Positions 24,561 through 42,720 of a DNA stretch of 64,000 nucleotides are shown in pieces; the stretch's first letter is position 1, and each line of letters begins with the position of its first letter. The notes below the pieces were generated by a model. That model did no database searches. It was not told where the DNA came from and saw only the letters and a list, made by a program, of their open reading frames with translations. A program made the translations under genes and the position numbers. Source of the stretch: Lamellibrachia satsuma (taxonomy: Eukaryota; Annelida; Polychaeta; Sabellida; Siboglinidae). Location: NCBI GenBank assembly GCA_033239005.1, contig BSQZ01000098.1, positions 1,122,501 to 1,186,500 on the forward strand, read 5' to 3'.

Positions 24561-26009
24561 TCCGCAGATCTGAGAGCCGACAGTGTTTTCTCGCTTGCTA
24601 TTATACAGGTGCATAATTGTGGGCATTCTTTTAAAATACGTCGTTATTTTGTTAGTTTTAATATTTTTAGAAACTATTAAGAGTCACGAATTAATTGTAT
24701 AATATTATACAAATGTACCTGTTCGCTTTGATTAATTATATCTGAAAGAGAGCGCAGAGGTGTATGGCTTGTTTAAGTATTGATTAGGTCCAAACCAGCA
24801 TGCCCTGCCTACCTGGTATTTCGTTGAACAAGGTATCTAATTAAATTACATAATGCACCAAGAAATAGCTATGACGTGATGACATAGCAACGTTAGCAAT
24901 CTTGGTTGGGAACTATCTGGGATTAATTTATGTTTGTACTATTCCACAATATGTCAAACCGTTTACGTCAACACATTATTCAAATAAAATTAGTCAAAAA
25001 CGCAAATTGCCAAACCATCCTCTCCTTTGTCCATATTTATCTTCGTCTTAACGTAAAACCATAGTTCAATCTTATCATCTCGATTTTTAATAGCCGTCCA
25101 TTAATCGCTTACCCATCATTTTTCAATTCGTCACGTCAGTGATTTTGGTATGTCCTGTAGCAATTACCTCGACGTCTTACTCGGGATCTATCATTTTGTG
25201 TCAGAAATCATGATTAGAAGATTGGTATTTTCGTGTTATGCAATATGTTGCCTTGTTTTCTCAGCTCGCATTAGTTAACGTCCGTCCAATGTTAAAATAT
25301 CGCGGTGCGTGGGTCTTCAATTTCAGCCTCGTGTAGCCAGTTTTCATAATTCGTCCTGGTACATCTGACGACAACTTCAACATAAGTTTGATGTCTTCTG
25401 TTATTTTTTTTAAATACAGCTCTATGAACTTCTGGAAAAATATTTCAATTTCATTCCGCTCTATTTCTCGCTGTGACGGCGTCTACTTTTTATTGATGAC
25501 ATCGATATCGCTTGAAGATCGTTGTGTCTGCAACCTAGTAATTGACGACATTAAAATTCAACAAATACAAAAACAAAGACTTCGGACTTCGGTCGCACAG
25601 CCGACGTCATAGCTGAGACTTCGTATTCTTAACATATGACAGTGGAGCACGCAAGGTCAGTGTTTGCGAGTCATTTCAACATGCCTGCTGTAGCCCGTGT
25701 TCATGCCGCTTTCTTTTTTACTAAATATCCAAACCTCAATATGCTATGACATTTGAATGTAAAAAGTCATTTCACAAAACCTATAGTACAAGAAGAGTTG
25801 CATTTAGAAATATATATAATTGTATCACGCGAAAATTTACAAAGATTATACATCTTGATGATGAAACATGCATCCAATGACATCTTCTATTCCCAGCTGT
25901 AAAGTCGGTCTAGTTTTTACTGATGTCATTAGGCATCCCTGTTTCTGTAATTGAAGACTTTCAACGTCAACGAATATAAAAACACAAACTTTGGGGTCAA
26001 TGCTAACGT

Positions 26010-26530
26010 TATCGATGTTCAATCGAGGGTTCGTTCTGTGAAAAAGAATGGCAGAGAATCACGCAATCTTTGAAAGCCCGCGCAAAAACGAACAAGAAGA
26101 GAGACATCAATCGTCGAACCATGCGTAATCGCTACAGACTTCGCTGTATCCATCGTCCCCTCCAGATAGGAGAGCTGACTCTGAAAGTAGAGACAGAGAG
26201 ATGCATACAACTATTTGAAACGAAATACTGCTGCAGACCACTGCGAATTTCATATACTGGACACAAAACATACGCCGAATATTTGAGGTAATACGCTAAC
26301 CTTCCTACAAAGCAAGGACCCGTGCAGTATCGATGAAACGTCGAAAGCTCTCCGATTTGAAGCCAGTCAACTGAAACAACAATAATATCTGAGAAAACCA
26401 TGCACACTGGAGGGAAAGAGAAGAAGGGGCCGTTACATAGAGAACTGTCTAGATAATATACAAGAATGGACACATCGAGAACTATGACCCTGCTACGCGG
26501 CCAGCAGAGGACATGCAACGCTGGCGATAT
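26010..26530 (+). mobile_element. LINE 3' relic (unit 2)
   Basis: The longest clean frame of this relic class runs 26070-26291 and includes ETERCIQLFETKYCCRPLR and ISYTGHKTYAEYLR. It carries on to a decayed EGKRRRG-like end. Confidence 0.7.
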
Positions 26531-27415
26531 CAGGTAGAATGAGACACCTACGACCGTCCTGTCAAGGGATGAAGGTGAAGTTGATTAGTTCTTGGACTAG
26601 GACTCGAAGAACCCATATCTAAAAGCTTTGTTGTTTGGCTGTTGCTCGCAGTTGATGCAAACCCTTGTTTCTCGAATAGATGACCAATAACATGATTCAT
26701 AAATCATCGGTTTAAAGCAGTGCCACAAGGATATTGAATGCTTCGTGTTTGCTAAGTATATTTCTATGCAGACTTCCAACTGATTTTTAAAGTTATTTTG
26801 CTGGATTTGTTTTCATGAATTCATGCTGCCTTAATTTTCGCGAATACAGCAAAATGTTGTAATAATAAATAATATACTGTGTGGTGTCGACAGAAATTGA
26901 GATGATTATGTTGATGGTGTTAATGCACAATACGATTCGTCTGAATATAACATAAAATGGAGATATAATAGATAGTTGTAATATTGTTTCAAATCATCAG
27001 TCGTAACATGAGGTTAGCCGGAGGAAACTACACTAAACACACTAAATATTGTTTTAATTAAACAAACGAATTTAGTAGACAGGTCCCATGAACGTTGTTC
27101 ACGATACTTTTCTATTTCTGCCTGTCATGCAAAATGCTTACAAGGTTCTAGATGCTATGAAGAATTCAGGCCGAAATAGTAAGGTAAGCATGCTCATCCT
27201 GGTATTTTCTAATAACTAAAGACAAGCCTCAAAAAAATTAAGACCGTGCTCTCTCGAACGTTCTATAGGACGATCTCCCCAGTTTATTAGAGAGTGTAAT
27301 TTCTCCGCTTCTTTTAAAGTAGTCTTTAATGAAAACTTTTATTCAAAACTGTATCCATGCATATGTTGTAAATGTAAAGCAATTGCGAAACCAAAGGACT
27401 GTTAAGCTGCATATA

Positions 27416-27600
27416 TTATAAATGTGGTTGTCGTGGTGTTGGTTGTGGTTGAGGAAATATAGGGTGTGTGTTTGTGTTGGTTGTGGTGTTATAAGGGTTG
27501 GAGTTGGTGACTTTGTGAAGGTGTTGGTAATGGTGTTGGTGGTCTTTGAATAACCGCAATTGTAGTATTACTGGTAGAAAGGAAGATATATTAATATTAT
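27416..27600 (-). CDS. Pro/Thr-rich exon-like segment (unit 2)
   Basis: Same segment as at 13.25 kb, ending FPQPQPTPRQPHL and a stop. An indel shifts the upstream part. Confidence 0.25.
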
Positions 27601-28129
27601 CATTACATATAGTAGAAGTAATGCAGAACTGTAGAGCTAACACTTGTGGAAGCAAAATGTAGAAGACGGGCTAACCGCGGTAGTAACTTGCGATTTATTG
27701 TGACAATATGGACAGGTAAACACGCCAAACATGTAATGTATGTGTGATAATGTGGACGGGAGTCACATAGTTGTGGGGGATTTTCCTCGGTGATTTCCCT
27801 CAACACTATTTTAATTACGATCCACAAGTAATATTCTCTACAGGGATCAATTATATATTTAACTTGTCACATTTGGAGACGTGTGTACATGAGCTTTGTA
27901 TTTTATACACGTTACAAGTTCGGCGGTTGAACTCGCAAATGTTGAAGCATTATTCCAACATACCACTAATTAGGTGTGGAAAAAGGATACTATTTGCAAA
28001 TCGTACGCTCACTGTTGATTCGTGTTTAATATATTTGTGGAGTCACACTCAGAGTTGCTTTAACGAAGTTTCTCTTCGGATACTGCCCACTTATTTCCTC
28101 GATAACTTCGCAAGACACAGAACATTCAT

Positions 28130-31365
<3,236 letters not shown>

Positions 31366-31369
31366 TGGT

Positions 31370-31402
31370 GCTCAAGTCTGCCAATGTCTCTCAAGATATA
31401 CA
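31370..31402 (-). promoter_or_regulatory. Core promoter of copy B
   Basis: The minus strand reads gttgtgTATATCttgagagacattgg. It is the same sequence as the copy A promoter apart from the TATA core, about 30 nt before the presumed start of E1. Confidence 0.4.
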
Positions 31403-33059
31403 CAACTGTGCCTGAATCAACTATGCATCTTCACACGTCATAGCCAAGTGTTTTTAGGAAGTGCTTCCAGTCTTCACGGATCAGAAATACAAAGGGGTCT
31501 AAGGTTGCATATACCAAACTTCCGTAACATGAAATCTTTGGTATTAGTTAACTCCTTCTGCACAACTTTCCATCAGCCAGCCTTCCCTTAACTATAATCA
31601 TATGAACGGAATTGTGTCTGGTTGGTTTAACAAAATGAACTAACCGCACACACCTCGTTCCACCTCAATTCCTACTTCTTAGATTGTCAGTGATCACTCG
31701 GAGAGGAAAACGTAATTTATCATGTCTAATGACTTTTGTGAAAATCCAGCATTTCTCATGTTTCTCGCTCTGACGTATGTCTACTTTTATTGATGACATC
31801 AATATCACTTGAAGCCCCTTGTGTCTGGCAATCTCGTAATTAACGTCGGTAAACTTCAACGAATAGAAAAACAAAGCACTACGGTCGGCGGTCGCACAGA
31901 CGACGTCATACCTTAGACTTCGTGTTCTTACATATGATAGTGAAGCACGCAAACCAGGGAAAGTCTGCGCGAAAAATGCTAGTATGTCTTGGTGCGATTA
32001 CTCCTCGGTACTGTGTAAAATGCACAGTGAAACATGCCAACAGGGAAAGTCTGCTCTAAACAGCATGTTTTGTTCACCAGCTTTTTTATTCGATGGATCC
32101 CTTTGTGAGTTTCTTTCCATTTAATTATCCACTCTTTTTCTAATTTTTAGAAATTACAATAGATATATGTTTTCAAGCACGAAACTCCCTTGCTTCCCGA
32201 CAAGAAATGATATAATTCTAATAATTTTCTCAAACATATATCAATTGTTTGAGAAAACAATTCTTGATTGAAAATTCAAAGATTGGCAATAATCCTCCGC
32301 CTAGCATTGATTTGAATTATCTCGCATTGTTGTCGTATCCATATACTCCTTGACTATTTTGTCTTGTCTTCTAAATCAGGTTAATCGATCAGCCATATTA
32401 TTAATGAGAGTGGAATCTATTTCTAATGCAATCGTTTCTCTTGTATTAAAGTCCACACTGTGAAAGTCTCGTTGCTTGTATGTCATTTCATCAAGTTCGC
32501 TTCAGCCATTGTTGATCGCGCTTCTTTTTATTAAATTTCAAAAACCTGTAATATTATGCTAAGTGACATTTGAATGTAAAAGACATTTCATAAAACTAGT
32601 GCAGGGACAGTTGCTGTTAGAAATACATATAATGGAAAACCAACTGAGAAAACAGTTAGGTACATATAAAAGGTTACTAAGCGCCATGCAATCTCATACA
32701 CCCTAATGAGTTCCTAAACTGTGATGTTGGTCTAATTCTGACTGATGTCATCTGTATAGCTTGAGGCTTGAGGTAACGCAGTCGACATTTTCAATCGACG
32801 TGTGTTTGCTGGCAACATTACAGTAGTACACCATGAGTGCTAATGACACTGAACCTCAGACTTGTATAAAATGTGTGCTTCCACTGTTGAAAAGTTTTTT
32901 TGGTATGACAAAGAGGCGAGTCTTGACTTGCGCAATGATGACATGGGACTTGACCTGTTCGGCATAGACAACGACTTGGGACTTGATTTGAATTCTGCAT
33001 GCGCCCTCTATGTCTGAGTGATCTGAAAGCAAATAAATGGGCCCAGAGAATGGTCTCAA

Positions 33060-34030
33060 TCCATGGTTATTCCATTCCTGGAAAGGGGAATTTTAAGACT
33101 AGTTAAAACGTATATAACAATCAGCCTCATCAATCACCGAAGCAATATCATGCTACGAATCATCTTTAAATAAGATTTTAGCAAGATTTAAAAATGGCCC
33201 AGATGGCAAGTGGACAAGGAAACCATTGGCTTATCGAGAATCCATATCAGATTTCATCTACGTGTTATCCCTGTCCTGATATAAGTGTCAAACTTGTTTT
33301 TAAATATATTCCCGCTACTAGCGTTTATACAATTCGTAGATAATTTGTTGTATTTATGTATTGTCATATGTGAGAAAGAGTACTTCCTGATATCCAACTA
33401 CCAATTCTGATACTTTATTAACTTTACCTCGTGCTCACTAGTTCTTCTATTTCTCTTGACAGAGAAAAACATATTTCTACTTCAATATTTTCATACACAT
33501 TCAATATCTTTAAAACTTCAATCTGATCTCTTCTAACCTCCTTGTCTCTAGAGTTGTTCAACCACATTCTTTCAAGCGTTCTTAATAACTAAGGTCTCTA
33601 CTTTCTGGAATAATTTTAATTGCTCTCCCCAAATGAAAAGCAACACACAACCTGGCCGAAGACCATGTCTTGAATTAGGGCTGTAAGAAGATGTAAGTCT
33701 GATCATATAAAATATATCTGTTTCACCAAAGACACCTGAACCACAATTTCATTGATTTTAAGAATGTGATTGTCCGTATTTGGCACAAAACCTTATGACA
33801 AGTAGTGATGAACAACAACTCCGACGAACATGTGATGCAAGTTATAGAGGCAGGTTTCTGCCACCTCAAACAGTATTATACTTCCAAACTACCAATTTGG
33901 GAGAACTTTTCAGGAAAATGTACAATTTGTAAAGGGTGCCTCGCTCGCCTGTTCCCTTCAACATATCCTGCAACGACATCATGCAGAAGACCCTGAAGAC
34001 TTCAACACCACCATGTCTATTGGTCTAAGT
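33060..34030 (+). mobile_element. LINE RT relic (unit 2 right end)
   Basis: Equivalent of 21.79-22.77 kb, with decayed frames around INHRSNIMLRI and a CP.SPVLFN-type motif. Confidence 0.6.
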
Positions 34031-34579
34031 CGAATTAGTAATTTTCATTTTCTGAAAGCTATTACCTCTTGGCTATAAGCATGAGAATGAACGTCAAGCA
34101 CCTTCTCAAAATTGCATATATTATACCTAGTTGTGGACTCTGATCGACAGAAAACTGTGTTGTATTATAAAGCGCTTGAAAAGGCTAAAATAACTGGAAA
34201 CAGCACTATACAAGACTTCAACATTATTGTTATTAATTGTAATATGCTCACTGGAAAGTTTCCATAGTTGTGTGTCTTTTTACGGCAGACTTGTTATTAA
34301 TTATTTTACTGTCCATGTGGTCACCACGCCCCGCCGCCTATGGCTGGGCCACACAGAGGCTTTTTGTGCGGCTTGTAGACCAACGCCAAAGGACAAAGCT
34401 CGTGACACGCCATACGCCGGCATGAAGTGTTTGGCAATGTTCACACAAGGAATGTGGCAGGGATAACGACAACATCGGTCGCCGGGGAAAGGAATAAATA
34501 TATACTATGCAGCATTAACTATCGTAACTATACTTTATTATTTATTATAAAACGAGTACTTGCGTTGTGATCACTGAGG

Positions 34580-34745
34580 CGTTGTTGTTTGGTGATTTAG
34601 GCGGTGGTTTTGGAGGTGTTGGTTGTGGAGGTTTTGGTTGTGATGGTGGACGTTGTGGTGTTACAGTTGTTGTTGGTGGTACCTTTGTCAGTGGTGATGG
34701 TGTTGGTAAGATTTTGGTGGAGATCTTGTAACTGAAATAGCAGTA
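34580..34745 (-). other. TGG-rich exon-like segment, unit 2-3 boundary
   Basis: Acceptor-like attactgctatttcag precedes a Pro/Thr-rich minus-strand reading with pieces such as PPTTTVTPQRPPSQPKPPQP. Equivalent to 23.31-23.46 kb. Confidence 0.3.
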
Positions 34746-35119
34746 ATATTATGTAGTAAATAATTCATCACGTTTTATGGCGTAGTGGTTTGAAAATTGC
34801 ATTTCACTTTACAGGTGTAATTAAAAAGGACTTCGCATGCATTTGTAGCGATGTTAGTATGTCTTGTAACGATTAGTCGCTGTACTGTCTGCAGTATCCA
34901 TCGACAAAGTAATTGTGTAAAGTTTGTTTGACAAAGTAAATAATCGCACACACACGATCCACCTCATGTTGTGATTTCTAGATTGTCACGCTAACTCGGA
35001 GAGAACAACACCATCACCCTTATGGTGTACAGGTTAAAAACGACATTTCAACTTGGCGGTGTAATTAATATTGTGTCTTGCCGCGTACATTCGTAGCGAA
35101 GCTGGGATATCAATGATTA

Positions 35120-35880
35120 AACTTTCCCTTGTGCGGGCGTACTGCGAAGGTAATATCGATGGTGGATCTTCCTGCCCTGAACCCGCAACTGGGATTCTGG
35201 GTAGACACGTGAGGCAAGTTTCTGAAGTCTGATTAGCAGGACCCGAGCGAAGGCATCTCTCACAATGTTCAATAATGATATGGCCGTATAGTTGTTGCAG
35301 TCACTGTGGTCGCTTTTGTTTTTGTACAAGGTGACTATTGTAGCATCCCGCATTTCCTTGTTCCTTCATTCCAGCAGAGACAGAGCAGTTGATGCAGGTG
35401 TTGTAGTAAGGCGGGCTTCGCACACTCTGATCACTTCGGCGGTATGCTGTCGCATCCTGGTGTCTTGCCGCAAGAGAGGGAGTCAATAGCTTTGCTCAGG
35501 TCCTCGACCGTGGGCTCAAGTTGTCCAGCTCCTCCATCATAGGCAAGTCCCTGATGGCGTTGAGAGCAGCATTAGTATCGACTGCTTCCTCTCGGGAGTA
35601 CAGCGTTCTGGATAATGATCAAACTCCATCGTCAATCTGTTGATCCCGGTCTGCGAGCATCTCTCCTGGGATGTGGATTTCAGTGGAGCCATCTTCCTGA
35701 TGTGGATTTCAGTAGAGTCATCTTCCTAACAATGGGGCCAACAGCTATCTTGATGCCATCGTACACGCCGCGTACGTTTCCACAGTTTGATCAGAGCTTA
35801 ATACTCTTGAACAGTTTTCAGCCAGTAGTCATTTGCACAGCGTCTTGCTGCGCGTTGTACGATGCTCCGTGCAGATTCTG
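35120..35880 (-). mobile_element. Truncated LINE RT relic (unit 3)
   Basis: Same truncated LINE as at 23.84 kb. The clean minus-strand piece is MRDATIVTLYKNKSDHSDCN followed by RLQKLASRVYPESQ. The breakpoint is shared with unit 2. Confidence 0.7.
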
Positions 35881-37329
35881 AGAGCCGACAGTGTTTTCTC
35901 GCTTGCTATTATACAGGTGCATAATTGTGGGCATTCTTTAAAATACGTCGTTATTTTGCAGTTAGTTTTAATATTTTTAGAAACTATTAAGAGTCAATGA
36001 ATTAATTGTATAATATTATACAAATGTACCTGTTCGCTTTGATTAATTATATCTGAAAGAGAGCGGCAGAGGTGGCATGGTTTGCTACATTGATTAGGTC
36101 CAAACCAGCATGGCCTGCCTACCTGGTATTTCGCTGGAACAAGGTATCTAATTAAATTACATAATGCACCAAGAAATATTATGACGTGATGACATAGCAA
36201 CGTTAGCAATCTTTGGTTGGGAACTATCCGGGGGATTAATTTATGTTTGTACTATTCCATACAATATGTCAAACCGTTTATGTCAACACATTATTCAAAT
36301 AAAATTAGTCAAAAACGCAAATTGCCAACCATCCTCCTTGTCCATATTTATCTTCGTCTTAACGTAAACCATAGTTCAATCTTATCATCTCTCGATTTTT
36401 AATAGCCGTCCATTAATCAAGCTTACCCATCATTTTTCAATCTGTCACGTCAGTGATTTTGGTATGTCCTGTAGCAATTACCTCGACGTCTTACTCGATC
36501 TATCATTTTGTGTCAGAAATCATGATTAGAAGATTGTATTTCTCGTGTTATGCAATATGTTGCCTTGTTTTCTCAGCTCGCATTAGTTAACGTCCGTCCA
36601 ATGTTAAAATATCGCGGTGCGTGGGTCTTCACTTTCAGCCTCGTGTAGCCAGTTTTCATAATTCGTCCTTGGTACATCTGACGAGCCAACTTCTAACATA
36701 AGTTTGATGTCTTCTGTTATTTTTTTTTAAATAAAGCTCTATGAACTTGGAAAAATATTCTTCATTCCGCCTATTTCTCGCTGTGACGTATGTCTACTTT
36801 TATTGATGACATCGATATCGCTTGAAGATCGTTGTGTCTGCAACCTAGTAATTGACGACATTAAAATTCAACAAATACAAAACAAAGATTTCGGACTTCG
36901 GTCGCATTGCAGCCGACGTCATAGCTGAGACTTCTGTATTCTTTAACATATGACAGTAGAGCACGTAAGAAGTCAGTGTTTGCGAGTCATTTCAACATGC
37001 CTGCTGTAGCCCGTGTTCATGCCGCTTTTTTTTACTAAATATCCAAACCCTCAATATGCTATGACATTTGGAATGTAAAAGTCATTTCACAAACCTATAG
37101 TACAAGAAGAGTTGCATTTAGAAATATATATAATTGTATCACGCGAAAATTCCACGCAAAAGACGACATCTTGATGATGAAACATGCATCCAATGACATC
37201 TTCTAGTTCCCCAGCTGTAAAGTCGGTCTAGTTTTTACTGATGTCATTAGCATCGCCTGACTCTCCCTGTTTCATAATTGAAGACTTTCAACGTCAACGA
37301 ATATAAAACACAAACTTCGGACAATGCTA

Positions 37330-37870
37330 ACGTTATCGATGTTACAGCTGAGGGTCTGGGTTCTGTGAAAGAATGGCAGAGAATCACAGCAATCTTGGAA
37401 AGCCCGCGCAAAACGAACAAGAAGAGAGACATCAATCGTCGAACCATGCGTAATCGCTACAGGGCACCCCGCTGTATCCATCAACCCTCCAGATAGGAGA
37501 GCTGACTCTGAAAGTAGAGACAGAGAGATGCGTACAACTATTTGAAACGAAATACTGCTGCAGACCACTGCGAATTTCTTATACTGACACAAAACATACG
37601 AATATTTGAGATAACTTGTCAATTCCCTTCCTAGGAAAGCAAGGACCTGTGTTAGCATCGATGAAACGTCGAAAGCTCTCCTGATTTAGCCAGTCAACTG
37701 AAACAATAACATTCGAGAAAACCACCCACACTGGAGGGGAAAGAGAAGAAGGCCGCCATATAGAGAACTGTCTAGATAACATACAAGAATGGACACATCG
37801 AGAACTAGCGACCCTGTTACGCACAGTAGAGGATTATGCAACGCTTGGCGATGACTGTGTGTGAATGAGA
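37330..37870 (+). mobile_element. LINE 3' relic (unit 3)
   Basis: Equivalent of 26.01-26.53 kb, with the same order of decayed frames. Confidence 0.6.
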
Positions 37871-38709
37871 CACCTACCACCGTCCTGTCAATGGATGAAG
37901 GTGAAGTTGATTTGTTCTGGACTAGGGACTCGAAGTAAACCCATATCTAAAAGCTTTGCTGTTTGGCTGCTGCTCGCAGTTGATGCACAACCCTTATTTC
38001 TCGAATAGATGACCAATAACATGATTCATAAATCATCGGTTTAAAGCAATCACTGGAATGCTTCGTTTGCTACAAATGCTTAATGCAGACTTCCAACTGA
38101 TTTTTAAGCATTTGCTGATTTGTTTTGAGAATTCATTATGCCTTAATTTTCATGGAATACAGCAAAATGTTGTAATAATAACAATATACTGTGTGGTGTC
38201 GATAGAAATTAAGAGATGATTATGTTATGGTGTTACATGCACAATACGATCCTCGTCTTGAACTAGAACATAAAATGGAGATATAACAGTTGTAATATTG
38301 TTTCAAATCATCAGTCGTAACATGAGAGGCTAGCCTGAAACTAACATAAACACATTAAATATTGCTTTAACTAAACAAACGAATCTTAGTACATGTCCCG
38401 GTAGATGCTGTTCACGATATTCATTTCTGTCTGTCATGCAAAAATGCTTATAAGTAAGATGCAAGCATGCTGAAATAGCATAAAGCATGCTGTTTCCTGG
38501 TATTTTCTAATAACCAAACACAAGCCTCAAAAATTAAGACCGTGCTCTCTCGAACGTTCTATAGGACGATCTCCTCAGTTTATCAGGAGAGTGTAATTTC
38601 TCCGCTTCTTTAAAGTAGTCTTTAATGCAAACTTTTATTCAAAACTGCATCCATGCATATGTTGTAATGCAAAGCACTATGAAAAACCAAAGGACTGTTG
38701 TTGCATATA

Positions 38710-38880
38710 TTATAAATGTGGTTGTCGTGGTGTTGGTTGTGGTTGAGGAAATATAGGTGTGGTTGTGTTGGTTGTGGTGTTATAAGGGTTGGAGTTGGTG
38801 ACTTTGGTGACGGTGTTGGTAATGGTGTTGGTGGTCTTTGAATAACCGCAAGGATTGTAGTGTATTACTGGTAGAAAGGA
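38710..38880 (-). CDS. Pro/Thr-rich exon-like segment (unit 3)
   Basis: Ends FPQPQPTPRQPHL plus stop as in the other copies; the middle reads Thr/Asn-rich after an indel. Confidence 0.25.
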   Translation of the reverse strand, partial: SFLPVIHYNPCGYSKTTNTITNTVTKVTNSNPYNTTTNTTTPIFPQPQPTPRQPHL

Positions 38881-39414
38881 AGATATATTAATATTATCAT
38901 TACATATAGTAGAAGTCATGCAGAACTCGTAGAGCTAACACTGTGGAAGCAAATGTAGAAGACGGGCTAACCGCGGTAGTAACTTTGCGATTTATTGTGA
39001 CAATATGGATGGTCAACACGCCAAACAATGTAATGCAGGTATGGATAATGTGGACGGAGTCACATAGTTGTGGGGGATTTTCCTCGTGATTTCCTCAACA
39101 CTATTTATTTACGATCCACAAGTAATATTCTCCTACAGGATCAATATATATTTAACTTGTCAATATTTGAGACGTGTGAATAGAGCTTTGTATTTTATAC
39201 ACGTTACAAGTTCGGCGGGTTGAACCTCGCAAATGTTGAAGCATTATTCCAACATATACTAATTATGTGGAAAAAGGATACTATTTTAAATCGTGACGCT
39301 CACTGTTGATTCGTGTTTAGTATATATGTGAGTTACACTCAGAGTTGTTTAACGAAGTTTCTTCGGATACTGCCCACTTATTTCCTCGATAACTTCAAGA
39401 CACAGAACATTAAT

Positions 39415-41290
39415 TGCAAAGCAGGAGCTTTATTGTAGCATTATATCTCACATAATCGTTGTGGTCGTCAAACGAATGTGTAGACCTGTGTTCCGAAGAA
39501 TCATCCATCCGCATCATTTGCTCGCTTGTTCCAGTTGTCTTCGAAGACCAGTGAACGCCACTCGCAAAACGGTGAAAAAAGTTGTGTAATTGTAAATCAT
39601 TATTGTCCATAAAAATAATTTTACGATACAAAATGTTTATAATTATTTTTATAACGGTTCAAACTACAATCATATGTTTGTTATCACCTTGAGCAATATA
39701 GAATCAAGCCACGGCACAAAAATATCAAATCATGAATCGTTGCCCTTCTGCAAGGAAACATTGGTTACGGCATATGTGCATGTATTCACACATTAAATAG
39801 TGTGAGAACTATGTTTTTGATAAGAAAGATAACATCGGACGCAGTACCTTCAATTTCCTTTCGCTGCTCTTTCAATAGCGCGAGCCACAGCAGTTGTTGC
39901 ACGAGCGACACAACGACGGCGTCTGCAGTCGTAGTGGCGTCTGTACCAGGGGCATTGCTTGTAGCGAAGGAGACGTCCGTACTTGCACATAACGTAGCTG
40001 CCGCAAACTGTTGCACACGGTCGACTGCCAGCCCGGGAGTACTCTCAGTACTCCTTCCTGCAGCCTGTGGCAAAGGTTATGTATCCATGTTACTTATAGT
40101 GTCACTGTATTCTAATTGGAACATAAAGAAACCCGCATATGATTAATTATTCCCATAAAAGTAATCAATAAATAATGTAATTAAGTATTCTTACAATAAT
40201 ATGTCGTGTAGTACAACATCACGTGGAGTCAATGTAAACAGTAATGCTACTACTAGGCTTTCCGTTTTTCAATAATCAAAACGTTAAAGTCAGTATAGTT
40301 ATGGTGCATTACCATCTAGGTTGTACCAATTGTGTATAAGGTTTCTCACCAGCGATAACGAACATGAACAGTATTACGTTAATGTGAATAATGAAGTAGA
40401 TACGCACCGCAACGACCACGACCAGGATAGAAGGATTGATTATTTCCCACAAGAGTGGTAGGACATAGCGCCACGGTTGCATCTGCAGTAGTAACGACCA
40501 AAGAAGTATGACGATGAGTAGAAGTGCATGTTTCTGGGAGTATGTGCAGCGATCATTGCAATATTCCTTGAAAAACAAAACATAACATATTATAGTACAT
40601 AATGTAATTTTTTGAAGTATTGATTTGATATGAAATTGAAGTTTACAGGTAAGAATAGCATTGATACAGGTTTGTATATAACATAATTTTATAATGCAAT
40701 TTTTAATGATATGAAAATAATACGCATATGTCAGTGTTTGTCTTAATGGAAAAATTGTAGACGATGTGTACATTTCTATACAAATATTGCAATATTTTAG
40801 ACCAACTGTTAAATGCCCTCACCATAGCACGATTGTTTCGAGAGAAAAACAGACAGTCGAACTACCAAATTAATTAAAGACGATGTAATCGATACACATA
40901 CCACAGCTTTCCAGAAACAGTTACGCATTGGTTCGTAGGGCAACGGCTATACTGTACTCCCGCTGTTTTGACAGTAGTAGTAGTAGGGGCATCGGCTTTG
41001 AGCAGGGATGGGTAGAAGAAGCTGGAACGACGATTGTTGCAGCAATCGTGGTTGAAGCCATTATATCAGCCATTGAAGTTCGCTGAAAAGAGAAACATGT
41101 GGTAATCGTTAGATTAACTTTTTATATAAAATTCCCGCAATGCATCAATGAATGCTCGCACAGGTATATACGTTCACATGTACGTACAAACAAACAAATT
41201 GACATGATTCGTAATCATGTCATACCTTCAGCTGCATATATATCGCAACAAGCACCAACAATGCAACGAAAAACTTCGCCATGACGTCTT
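39415..41290 (-). pseudogene. Secreted Cys/Tyr/Arg-rich protein gene, copy C (promoterless)
   Basis: Exons E2 (41226 to ATG at 41282), E3 (40902-41082), E4 (40408-40566), E5 (39848-40064) and E6 (39560 down to AATAAA at 39429-39434) are all present with splice sites. E4 shows YYCRCNRGAMSYHSCG and the end GRGRC. E5 ends in TGA (39872-39874) rather than TAA at the same codon. E1 and the TATA region are deleted. E2 is 57 nt (phase 0) but E3 has the 17-nt lead of copy B (phase 1), so the spliced frame is wrong as written, and other indels add shifts. Probably a pseudogene, unless driven by another promoter or misassembled. Confidence 0.55.
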
Positions 41291-41848
41291 GTTTTCTTTT
41301 CTGAAACACACAGGGATGTTATATGATATCACTATTTCTGTTGTTACTCTTATTCAGCTCTCATGTTATTATGAATAGTGCAATATTAGGAAATGGGTAG
41401 GATACTGTTTGCAAACATTGCCATCGAAAGCATTAGACTCCATGGCATATGGGCAAGATAGACAATAGTGATATCAATCAACATTTTGTGAACAATGTGT
41501 AGGTCACACTGCTGTTCAACTAGCTGTCAGTTATAGGGTTTAAGATATTGTCACAACTCGCTAATTACATAATAAGTAAATAACTTATTATTGCAAGTGC
41601 GCACTGTTCTGTTGAAAAAGTATACATCGAGCTGTTAATTTGCTATATTATATAATGTTGAAAAATATGTCTAAGAAATATATAATTCTTTTGTCTCCTC
41701 TCCATCTCCTCATACGCAATGAATTTGATGTTGTACCATTTTATTTCTTCCATATTCAGTTTTCAGTTCTGGAATGAGTTTATTTTTACTATATGTATGT
41801 TTATTCTTGACGGTTATCTATGTCGTCTTGATATGCGTTACATCATCA

Positions 41849-41977
<129 letters not shown>

Positions 41978-42064
41978 TTTACATTTAACGACATTTTGTA
42001 TCACATGTATATGTCGCTGCTGGCTCGGTCGCTTGCATCTAAGACATCCATGATATTAACATAT

Positions 42065-42720
42065 GTGTTTGGTTTAAGAATGCGATTGTCCGTATTTGCA
42101 CGAAGTTTTATGACAAGTAATGATGAAACCACAACCTGACAAACATGTGATGGAAGTTATAGAGGCACTTTTCGCTACCTCAAACAGTGTTGTACTTCTC
42201 TAAACTACCAATTTGGAGACATTTTCAGTACAAATGTAGCATTTTCGTAAGGGGTTCCTGCCTCGCCTGTCTTCTTCAACATATTCCTCGAAGACATCAT
42301 GCAGAAGACCCTCCAAGATTTTAACCCCACCATGTGTATTGGTCTGTCGAATTAGTAGTTTTCTTTTTCCGAAAGCTATTACCTTCATGACAAGCAGCGA
42401 GAATGAACGTCAAGCTGGAAGAAAACGATAGAGCTAATGGGATGGAAGTCAGCCATGAAGAATGCAAAGTACTCTGGACAACGTTTCCAACCAGAAAATC
42501 CCCATTAATATCATGCTGAACATCCAAAACCTTTAGGAAGTAAACTGTTTCAAATACAGCGAGCCTACCTTAAGCAAAGGTGGCATCTCAACAAGGGAAA
42601 TCAAAAATAAAGATAGTAGTGGATGTGTCTGGTATGCCAATACTTTAACATCGTCAGGGAGAACAGATAAATCAGCTTTCAAAACCGAACTTAATCGCTA
42701 CAGAGCACTAATAAGCTTAG
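42065..42720 (+). mobile_element. LINE RT relic (unit 3 right end)
   Basis: Decayed frames show VFFNIFLEDIMQKTLQDFNP and later KTELNRYRALI-like sequence, typical of RT motif B to thumb. It directly abuts the deletion breakpoint in intron 1 of copy C. Confidence 0.6.
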